Below, piece after piece: positions 17,861-24,766 of a stretch of DNA of 64,000 bases. Source of the DNA: Bacteroides intestinalis. GTDB taxonomy: Bacteria; Bacteroidota; Bacteroidia; Bacteroidales; Bacteroidaceae. The DNA lies in NCBI RefSeq assembly GCF_902364365.1, contig NZ_CABJDN010000005.1:434001-498000 (forward strand), given 5' to 3'. The translations under genes were made by a program, and so were the position numbers. The notes under the pieces were generated by a model. It was given only the letters and a program-made list of their open reading frames with translations, searched no databases and was not told the origin of the DNA. Positions within the stretch are counted from its first letter, which is position 1. Each line of letters opens with the position of its first letter.

Positions 17861-19594
17861 ATGAAAAATACTGTCATTATTATATTATTCGCTATGTCTT
17901 TGCTATCGTCTTGTACCATTCGGCAGGACTACAACCAGCAATTACTTAAGGCAGATTCACTTATGCAGTTTCGTCCGGATAATGCCTTGAATATTCTTAA
18001 AAGAATTTCACCTAAAAAACTTTCTACACGAGCTGATAATGCATACTATGCATTGCTGCTGACGCAAGCGCAAGATAAAAACTTCGTTGTACAGAAGGAT
18101 GATTCATTGATACAGATAGCGGTTCATTATTATGATTCTATTGGAGATACAAAGATGCAAGCAAAGGCACATTATTATTGGGGATGTGTATATAGGGATA
18201 TGAATCAGCAGGCAGAAGCTATCAGAGAATTTCTTATTGCTGCGCCTTTGACGGAAAAAGTCAAAGAAAAGAGACAATTAGGGTTGATATATAATAATAT
18301 AGGATATATCTATAATATACAGGACTTCAATCAAAAGGCAGATTCTATCTATCGGTTAATGGAAGTAATTGCCAAAGAATTAAGAGATACGACTCTTTGG
18401 TCAGAAGCCTTATCCAGACAAGCTTCTATCGATTTAATGAAAGGGGAAAATTATTTCCCTATTGCTGAGCAAAAGTTGCTGGACGCTTTTGTGACAATGG
18501 AGAAGATAAAAAATGACGGCCTAAAAGCTAATATTTCAGCTTCACTAAGTAATTTGTATAGCCGAATGAATCAGGGAGAAAAGGCTTTACATTATGCAAA
18601 ATTGAATTTCTCTTTACGGAAAGATACTGTATGGCCTTATCAGACTTTTCTTCTTCTGGGAGATGCATACTATAAATTAAAGCAATATGATTCTGCTACT
18701 TTCTATCTAAATAAAAGTCTACTGGGCAAAGATTATGGAAGAAAATCGGATGTTTATATGCGTCTGGCAGATATAGCAATGATTCAGGGAAATACGACTT
18801 TATCCATAGAATTGGAAAGGAACAGTTCTGCATATAAAGACAGTTTATATCAACTTCGCAGAAATCCAGTTGCTAAAAGAATAATTGAAGTGGAAGCTGA
18901 TGTTCAAACAATACTTCAAAAGCTATACTATAAAGGGCGTTTACAGATGTATTTGTATAGCTTCATACTGATAACAATAATTATTATTGCGATTTCTCTT
19001 TATCTATACAAACGATATCAAAGAAAGAACAATTTATTGAAAAAGGACAAGCAACAATTAGAAAAGATAAATCAGGATTTAAGTCAACATCATGCCAACC
19101 TACAAACTGATATAACACAAAAGGGTATGGAGATTGAAAAACTGAGAAAAGAATTAGCTTCGCATCAGGTTAATGAAGAGCAAAGAAAAAAGCTACAAGC
19201 AGAATTGGATAAAATAGTCTTAAAGCGAAAGACTTTGGCAAAAGAGGCTTTTCTACACTCACCGATTTATGAAAAAATGCAGGCTATCATTAAAGATTTC
19301 CAAGATAAAGATGCATCTGATAAAGAATTAAGCGATCAGGAATGGCAGGAGTTTGTAGCCGAAATGGATATGGAATGGAATAATGCAATAACAGAACTTT
19401 GTGTAAAGTATCAATTATCTAAAGAAGAACTCCATCTGGTATGTTTAAGTTTGGTAGGATTCCCATTCTCCCATTTAGAATACTTATTGCATCTCTCCAG
19501 AGCAACACTCTACCGCAAGAAAAATCTCCTACTAAAGCGGATTGATACTAATCTGAATTGTGAATTTGAAGAAATTCTGCAAAAAATTAGGTAG
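17861..19594 (+). CDS. TPR lipoprotein-like membrane regulator with C-terminal HTH
   Basis: 577-residue protein of the Bacteroidetes TPR-regulator type. It has an N-terminal signal with lipobox-like LSSC (C18), TPR helices on the outer side (about 30-330; for example YWGCVYRDMNQQAEAIREF and NNIGYIYNIQDF, each shown in part), one transmembrane segment (about 362-385), a long charged coiled coil (about 390-450) and a cytoplasmic C-terminus with a LuxR-like helix-turn-helix near SKEELHLVCLSLVG and LSRATLYRKKNLL. The design mirrors SusR but without sugar-locus context. The next gene follows a TGAGACA direct-repeat block that starts at its stop codon, so it probably controls the peptide genes downstream. 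AT-rich. Confidence 0.8.
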   Translation: MKNTVIIILFAMSLLSSCTIRQDYNQQLLKADSLMQFRPDNALNILKRISPKKLSTRADNAYYALLLTQAQDKNFVVQKDDSLIQIAVHYYDSIGDTKMQAKAHYYWGCVYRDMNQQAEAIREFLIAAPLTEKVKEKRQLGLIYNNIGYIYNIQDFNQKADSIYRLMEVIAKELRDTTLWSEALSRQASIDLMKGENYFPIAEQKLLDAFVTMEKIKNDGLKANISASLSNLYSRMNQGEKALHYAKLNFSLRKDTVWPYQTFLLLGDAYYKLKQYDSATFYLNKSLLGKDYGRKSDVYMRLADIAMIQGNTTLSIELERNSSAYKDSLYQLRRNPVAKRIIEVEADVQTILQKLYYKGRLQMYLYSFILITIIIIAISLYLYKRYQRKNNLLKKDKQQLEKINQDLSQHHANLQTDITQKGMEIEKLRKELASHQVNEEQRKKLQAELDKIVLKRKTLAKEAFLHSPIYEKMQAIIKDFQDKDASDKELSDQEWQEFVAEMDMEWNNAITELCVKYQLSKEELHLVCLSLVGFPFSHLEYLLHLSRATLYRKKNLLLKRIDTNLNCEFEEILQKIR

Positions 19595-19667
19595 TGAGAC
19601 ACTTTTGAGACACTCTGTTTACGTAGGCTTTTGTAATTTAACCGCATAAAACAAAAGTCTGATATAT
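19595..19667 (+). promoter_or_regulatory. TGAGACA direct-repeat promoter block, copy A
   Basis: Two TGAGACA units begin at 19595 and 19606, 11 bases apart, i.e. one helical turn. They are followed by a conserved GTAGGCTTT segment and a TAATTTAA box before the ATG at 19668. The same arrangement recurs at 23418-23487. The first unit abuts the regulator gene's stop codon. Likely an activator site plus promoter; the binding protein is inferred to be the upstream regulator. Confidence 0.6.
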
Positions 19668-20078
19668 ATGAAAAAAGTATTATTCATTTTATTCTCGTTT
19701 TTAATCTTTGTCGTTTCTGTAAACGCACAGTTTATTTTTGAAAATTCTGTAATTGTTCTCACACAGAAGAACGGTGACAGAGAAATAGGTGGTAAGAGTG
19801 GAGATACAACTCCAGAAGATGCTCCACAAACTCGTAGTAGTATTTCTCAATCTGTGTATGCCTCCTTATATAATAAGGTAGTAACAATTGATTTTCAAAC
19901 AGTATTCTCTACTGTTACAGTCAATATTGCTAATAAAACTACCGGAGAGATAGTTTCTTCAGAGTTGTTCATCAATCCAACAAGCTTTTCTATTGACTTA
20001 AACGGAAAAGATACCGGAGATTATATGATAGAAATTATTTCTAATGAAATATCATTGGAAGGACATTTCTCTTTATAA
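19668..20078 (+). CDS. Secreted DUF3244-like protein
   Basis: 136-residue exported protein of the DUF3244 type common in Bacteroides. It has a signal peptide with a normal SPase I site (SVNA before QF), then a single beta-rich domain with paired strands such as VVTIDFQTVFSTVTVNI and the ending GHFSL. No cysteines. The biochemical role of the family is unknown; in this setting it may protect the producer, inhibit a protease or bind the exported peptide. It is the first gene behind promoter block copy A and 27 bases before the VKOR fusion. Its signal-peptide region is duplicated at the start of the gene at 23488. Confidence 0.7.
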   Translation: MKKVLFILFSFLIFVVSVNAQFIFENSVIVLTQKNGDREIGGKSGDTTPEDAPQTRSSISQSVYASLYNKVVTIDFQTVFSTVTVNIANKTTGEIVSSELFINPTSFSIDLNGKDTGDYMIEIISNEISLEGHFSL

Positions 20079-20105
20079 CATTCTGATAAATAGACGAAAG
20101 TAATC

Positions 20106-21644
20106 ATGACCGAAGTTGATAATATCGACATTGTACTTTATCATTATTTACAGGCACTATCTGTAAAAGTGAGTAGAGGCACTGTGCATCGTTTGCTCAA
20201 CACTCCGTTGGGAGATAGCATACGAAGTATCAGTGATGCATTGGATGTGCTTCATGTAAAGAATGAAGTATATCAGCTTCCGTCACACGATTATTTTCCA
20301 CAATTGGAAGCTCCTTTCATTACAATACTTAAGGTGGACAGAAATCAATTTTGTGTAGTGACGAAAAAGGATGATTTCATCGTAGAATTCCTTAATGGAG
20401 ACGGAAAAAAACATCATACATCGGTAGACAAGTTCTTGCAGCATTGGGCAGGTACTGTCTTGTTCGGAGAAGCTACTGAAAAGACATCAAACGAACATTT
20501 TTGCGTAATAAAAAATATCCTTTTCAATTTGCTACGTTATAAATTTATCATTGCTATACTTTTTATCTTAATATTGGGAATCCAGACTGCTTTTTCTCAA
20601 AATCAAGTACCTGTATTTATTGTCTATTTATGTACATTAAGTTTTGGAATTCTAGTGTCTATCGCTATCCTTTACAAAGAACAGATAAATGGGCAATTCA
20701 TGGAGCAGTTTTGCCATATAGGAAAAGTAGTGAACTGCAATGAAGTACTTCATTCCAAAGGGTCAAGTATAGCAGATGTAGGATTAGGAGAATTATCTCT
20801 GCTCTACTTTGCCGTTCTTTTTTGGTTTTCCTTGACCCGATGGAATGATTTTTATGGAATTTCTATCATTTGCTGTGTGATTGCGGTGGTATTTACTTTA
20901 TATTCTATTATTTATCAGATCTTCATCCTCCAAAAAGGTTGCATGCTTTGCATGTTAGTAAATTTAGTAGTATGGGGCAATGCGATTACTCTTTATGTGT
21001 TAAGAAACTACTTTGATATAGTTTTTTCATTCTACTCATTCTTTGCGTTTGCTACTATAGGATGCATCTGTCTGATTCTTGGAATACAACTAAGGACTAT
21101 TCAGAATAAGGAGAAGGAGAGAATTTCTATAAAGAAGCATTTTAGTGGCTTATTTAATCCGGAAATATTCCAAAAACTACTGACACTCAATCCTCAAATA
21201 AAGGAGATGGCAGGCCTGGACATCACACTACATAGTCAAAATACAGGTGATAGCGGAGTGATGATAGTAACAAATCCCAATTGTAAGAACTGTGCAAGAA
21301 TTCACCGTCATGTAAAAGAAATAGCTTCAAAAATCCCGGTATCATTAGTATTACTGACATTTCCAAATGATAAACAGGGTGAGGAAGTTGCGCAAATTAT
21401 CATTACAGCTTATTACACTGATGGCTGGAATAAGGCAATGCAACTTTTGGGAGAGTGGTATGAAACAAAACATATTAAAGAGGCAGACAATTACAGTATA
21501 ACAACTAAAGTACAAGATTTGTGGATAAAGCAACAGGTATATTGTCGGGAACAGAAAATAAACCAAACTCCCTCTGTTATAGTGAATAAACACTATATAC
21601 CAGAAATATATCCGCTATCAGATTTAAGATATGCATTGACATAA
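20106..21644 (+). CDS. C39-like / VKOR / thioredoxin fusion (disulfide-forming membrane protein)
   Basis: 512-residue membrane protein with three parts. Residues 1-125 align by eye with the C39 peptidase domain of the exporter at 24767 (shared LEAP...I and C-terminal F/W pattern) but lack the DCGPTC cysteine motif and the catalytic histidine, so this part probably binds a leader without cutting it. Residues 135-330 are a VKOR domain with four or five membrane spans, loop cysteines C203 and C211, and the quinone-side C279-M-L-C282. Residues 375-512 are a thioredoxin-like domain with C393-K-N-C396 and a cis-Pro in QTPSVIV. The whole should transfer disulfides to an exported client. It lies 91 bases before the two-cysteine peptide gene. 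Confidence 0.85.
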   Translation: MTEVDNIDIVLYHYLQALSVKVSRGTVHRLLNTPLGDSIRSISDALDVLHVKNEVYQLPSHDYFPQLEAPFITILKVDRNQFCVVTKKDDFIVEFLNGDGKKHHTSVDKFLQHWAGTVLFGEATEKTSNEHFCVIKNILFNLLRYKFIIAILFILILGIQTAFSQNQVPVFIVYLCTLSFGILVSIAILYKEQINGQFMEQFCHIGKVVNCNEVLHSKGSSIADVGLGELSLLYFAVLFWFSLTRWNDFYGISIICCVIAVVFTLYSIIYQIFILQKGCMLCMLVNLVVWGNAITLYVLRNYFDIVFSFYSFFAFATIGCICLILGIQLRTIQNKEKERISIKKHFSGLFNPEIFQKLLTLNPQIKEMAGLDITLHSQNTGDSGVMIVTNPNCKNCARIHRHVKEIASKIPVSLVLLTFPNDKQGEEVAQIIITAYYTDGWNKAMQLLGEWYETKHIKEADNYSITTKVQDLWIKQQVYCREQKINQTPSVIVNKHYIPEIYPLSDLRYALT

Positions 21645-21735
21645 AGATATTATTCTCGAGAAGTAATAGCTGTTTTGGAGCCAGCTTAAAAAAATCCGAG
21701 CTAACTTTTTTATTTACTTTTAATTTTTTATTACC

Positions 21736-21957
21736 ATGAAAAATTTAAGTAGTTTTGAAGCATTCAAACTGAACAAGGTTCAAATGAATGCCATCGCTGG
21801 AGGTGGTGCAATAACCTGTATGATTGTAGATGACCAAGGTACATATTTTCGCAGTATAGTACAGACTGGATTGACTGTAAAAGAGGCAACACAAGCTGTT
21901 TTGGATCAAAATCCTGATGCTAGTCGTGTAAGTTGCAAAGAGACTGTAAGCTATTAA
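21736..21957 (+). CDS. Double-glycine-leader peptide precursor with two cysteines
   Basis: 73-residue precursor. The leader MKNLSSFEAFKLNKVQMNAI ends in A-G22-G23-G24, matching the Bacteroidetes GG-leader natural-product precursors (TIGR04149-like: Leu/Met/Ile spacing before GG). Cleavage after G23 by the C39 exporter at 24767 would give a 50-residue core with only two cysteines, C28 near its start and C67 near its end, well placed for one long-range disulfide made by the adjacent VKOR-thioredoxin protein. No lanthionine or radical-SAM enzymes are nearby. It may be an anti-bacterial or signalling peptide; activity is unknown. A 14-bp hairpin follows at 22025-22067. Confidence 0.82.
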   Translation: MKNLSSFEAFKLNKVQMNAIAGGGAITCMIVDDQGTYFRSIVQTGLTVKEATQAVLDQNPDASRVSCKETVSY

Positions 21958-22024
21958 AAAAGTCTAAGGTCAATCGCTAATTAACGATGTGGTTAATGTG
22001 ATTATTAGTCACTATTAAAACGAT

Positions 22025-22070
22025 AAACTTATTTGAAATGTCTATTATGGATGTTTCAAATAAGTTTTGT
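22025..22070 (+). terminator. Strong hairpin after the peptide precursor gene
   Basis: Stem AAACTTATTTGAAA (22025-22038) pairs perfectly with TTTCAAATAAGTTT (22054-22067) around a 15-base loop, followed by TGTTAG. It may terminate or stabilise the precursor mRNA, letting the peptide be made in excess over the downstream thioredoxins. The U-tract is short. Confidence 0.6.
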
Positions 22071-22103
22071 TAGATATTTATTCCATATTTAAAATAATGT
22101 ATT

Positions 22104-23300
22104 ATGAAATATTTCATTTATGTATCATTATTGGGCCTAATTTCCAGTAGTATATTCCTTTCTTCTGATAATTATAAAAAAGAGGAACAGAATAATTCAA
22201 AAATAGTCTTGCAACTAGATGACTATATCTGTAGTGAGGGGCAATGGGTATATTTACATGGATGTAAGAGCTGGATATCCGGAAATGAAGTTGCAATTTT
22301 CGATTCTGCATACATAGAAAAAGGACAGCATTCAGTTGAATTACAGGCATATCTACCTATGGCAGAATCCTTATTCGTACTTTTTTCTAAAAATGGACCT
22401 TGCCAATTAGAAGTAGGAATGGAACCAGACTCTTGTGTGATTATGAATATTGAAGAAGAAGATGGCGAGAATTATTGCTCCAAAAAGGCTCTTCAAGGCG
22501 ATCTTAATAATTTTATGCATAAAGCTATAGAAGGTAAAAAGTTATATAGAGATAAATTAAAGGAATTTACGAGTAAGGGAGAACAAGATAGTATTGTTAA
22601 ATTACAAAAAGACAGATTCAATAGCTTAAGTTCATTAATTAGAACGTATAAGCACCCATGTGCAGTTTATAATCTTTGCATATATTTACGGACTGATTTC
22701 CCTCAAGAGGGCAAAAAAATGTTTGATGAAGCGGCTGAAAGGTTTCCACAATATGTCTCTTTGCAAGAATCTGCAAAGAAGAAAGAGCCTCTTCCTGGTA
22801 CGTCTTATGCCCAAAAGGCCAATGAAAGGATTCAATATATGATGGATGAGAAATATCAAATTCCGTTGTTAGATACATCAATAGGAGAAAATATCTCACT
22901 ATCCTTTCCTGATAATAAAGGATATAAAGTATCCCCTACAAGTGATAACTCCAAATATGTTTTCATTGATTTTTGGGCGAGTTGGTGTAAGCCTTGTCGT
23001 AAAGAAATTCCTATTATAAAACAAGTTGCAAAACAATATAAAAAGGAGCTCTACATTTATGCTGTTTCTATTGATACGGATCACCAAGCATGGCAAAATG
23101 CAATAAAAGAGGATTCAACATTTTCTTTTCAACATGTTATTGGAACATTCCCTAATGGAAAAAAAACAAAATTATTAAGCCGGTTGAATATAAAAGCCAT
23201 ACCAGCAAATTTTTTGATAGACAAAGACCAGCGTATCGTTGCCAAGAATTTACGTGGTGAACGACTTGTACAAGTTTTAGACAGTCTTATTCAGAAATGA
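22104..23300 (+). CDS. TlpA-like thiol-disulfide protein (first of two)
   Basis: 398-residue exported protein: hydrophobic N-terminal signal (1-20), a DUF4369-like beta domain (about 33-135), a helical linker (about 135-250) and a C-terminal TlpA/ResA-type thioredoxin domain with W294-C-K-P-C298 and cis-Pro at IPANFLIDKDQR. It should catalyse thiol exchange in the periplasm, probably on the two-cysteine peptide or on the VKOR partner. Several extra cysteines (43, 54, 100, 111, 125, 186, 192) are unusual for this family. A paralogue follows 187 bases downstream with matching domain order. AT-rich. Confidence 0.82.
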   Translation: MKYFIYVSLLGLISSSIFLSSDNYKKEEQNNSKIVLQLDDYICSEGQWVYLHGCKSWISGNEVAIFDSAYIEKGQHSVELQAYLPMAESLFVLFSKNGPCQLEVGMEPDSCVIMNIEEEDGENYCSKKALQGDLNNFMHKAIEGKKLYRDKLKEFTSKGEQDSIVKLQKDRFNSLSSLIRTYKHPCAVYNLCIYLRTDFPQEGKKMFDEAAERFPQYVSLQESAKKKEPLPGTSYAQKANERIQYMMDEKYQIPLLDTSIGENISLSFPDNKGYKVSPTSDNSKYVFIDFWASWCKPCRKEIPIIKQVAKQYKKELYIYAVSIDTDHQAWQNAIKEDSTFSFQHVIGTFPNGKKTKLLSRLNIKAIPANFLIDKDQRIVAKNLRGERLVQVLDSLIQK

Positions 23301-23379
23301 AAAGTGTCCCTCATAAACAATCAATCGTTAAGGTTTCAGATCTCTGTATTTATACCTTCGCTACTATTTTAGTAAGATA

Positions 23380-23590
23380 AAATGTAAAATTGAAGGAATT
23401 CTGAAAAAAACAGATAATGAGACACTTGTGAGACATTCTATCTGCGTAGGCTTTCATATTTTAGCAACATAAAAAAGTCTATTACATATGAAAAAGATAT
23501 TATTTATTTTATTATCGTTTCTGACCTTATCCATTTCTGTAAACGTACAAATTGCCTTTAGCAATACGAAAATGATACTTGCTATAAACT
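23380..23590 (+). repeat. Duplicated promoter and signal-peptide segment (copy B of 19560-19760)
   Basis: Bases from about 23380 to 23590 are a diverged copy of about 19560-19760. Shared landmarks in order are an AATTCTG-AAAAAA stretch derived from the end of the TPR regulator gene, TGAGACA twice (starting 23418 and 23429, again 11 bases apart), GTAGGCTTT, CATAAAA, AAAGTCT, the ATG, and a signal-peptide coding stretch (MKKILFILLSF versus MKKVLFILFSF). This points to a segmental duplication that gave the second TlpA-like gene the promoter and signal of the DUF3244 gene. Confidence 0.75.
23418..23487 (+). promoter_or_regulatory. TGAGACA direct-repeat promoter block, copy B
   Basis: Same layout as copy A at 19595-19667: TGAGACA at 23418 and 23429, GTAGGCTTT at about 23446, and a TATTTTAG box at about 23457, followed by the ATG at 23488. 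Conservation of the repeats while the flanks drift suggests selection for a regulator site. Confidence 0.6.
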
Positions 23591-24720
23591 CTGGCCCTAG
23601 TGAAAAAAGAGCTAAGATTGTCTTGCTTTTAGACAATTATGTTTGTAGCGAAGACCAATGGATTTATCTATATGGTTTCAAGGAGTGGCTCTCTGGTAAT
23701 GAAAGAGTTATATTTGACTCTGTATTTATTGAAAAAGGCCAATGTAAAGCAGAATTGCAGGCAAATATACCTATTGAATGTGAAGCAGCAATACTATTTT
23801 CAAAAAATGGTCCTAACTTTTCGCTTCCAATAGAACCGGATTCATGTGTTATAATGAATGTGGAAGAATCTGACGGAGAGTCTTTTTCCTATAAAAAAGC
23901 CGTTAAAGGGGAGTTTAACAATAGCATGTACGTCTTTTGGCAAGAGAGAATGGCATATCGTTCGAAATTGCAAGATTTAATTTCAGAAGATAAAAAAGAT
24001 AGTATTGAGCATCTTAAATCCGAGTGGTTTATTAAATCAATGAACAGGCTTAAAACAGCTAAATTGGGGTATATAGTCCATGATGCTTATATTATATTAT
24101 CAGTAGATTTTCCAGAAAGAAAACCTGAAATAAAAGCATTATCAAAATTAGTAGCTAAAAAATTTCCTAATCATCTCATGTTACAGGAGTCTGTGGGGAA
24201 TAGAAAACTTGCTCCTATATCCGAAGAATCAAAGAATGCAGGAGAAAGACTTTTTGAATTGAGAAAGAATAGACTTCAAATTGAACTACTGGATCTATCT
24301 TTAGGAAGCAAGTTAGCACTTACTTTTTTTGATATAGAAGGAAATAAAATATCAACAAGTAATTTAGATATAGATTATACATTAGTCGATTTTTGGGCAA
24401 GTTGGTGCAAACCATGTCGTCAAGAAATGCCAACAATCAAACATGCTTTACAGAAATACCCTAATAATTTTGCCGTGTATGCTGTTTCTCTTGATGATAA
24501 ACGAGAAGCTTGGCAGAAAGCTATAAATGAAGATTCTACACAAATATTTAAGCATCTAATAGGGACATATCCTAATGGCCAACGCTCCAGATTATTGCGG
24601 CAGTTGAACATTAAAGTAATCCCTACAAACTTTTTGATAGATAAAGAACAACGTATCATTGCAAAAGATTTGCATGGAGAAAGGCTTATACAAGTTTTAG
24701 ACAGTCTTATTCAAAAATGA
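23488..24720 (+). CDS. TlpA-like thiol-disulfide protein (second of two)
   Basis: 410-residue paralogue of the preceding protein. From about residue 43 it follows the same order: DUF4369-like beta domain, helical linker, and TlpA thioredoxin domain with W306-C-K-P-C310 and IPTNFLIDKEQR. The C-terminus GERLIQVLDSLIQK is nearly identical to that of its neighbour. The first 40 residues instead resemble the DUF3244-like protein's signal region. The predicted cleavage site reads SVNV-Q where the other has SVNA-Q, so the small residue at -1 is lost and the protein may stay anchored in the membrane. It should act in the same redox pathway. Confidence 0.82.
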   Translation: MKKILFILLSFLTLSISVNVQIAFSNTKMILAINSGPSEKRAKIVLLLDNYVCSEDQWIYLYGFKEWLSGNERVIFDSVFIEKGQCKAELQANIPIECEAAILFSKNGPNFSLPIEPDSCVIMNVEESDGESFSYKKAVKGEFNNSMYVFWQERMAYRSKLQDLISEDKKDSIEHLKSEWFIKSMNRLKTAKLGYIVHDAYIILSVDFPERKPEIKALSKLVAKKFPNHLMLQESVGNRKLAPISEESKNAGERLFELRKNRLQIELLDLSLGSKLALTFFDIEGNKISTSNLDIDYTLVDFWASWCKPCRQEMPTIKHALQKYPNNFAVYAVSLDDKREAWQKAINEDSTQIFKHLIGTYPNGQRSRLLRQLNIKVIPTNFLIDKEQRIIAKDLHGERLIQVLDSLIQK

Positions 24721-24766
24721 GATTCTAAGAGCATTTGCGTTCTAAATGTTTTAGGACTATGTAGCT

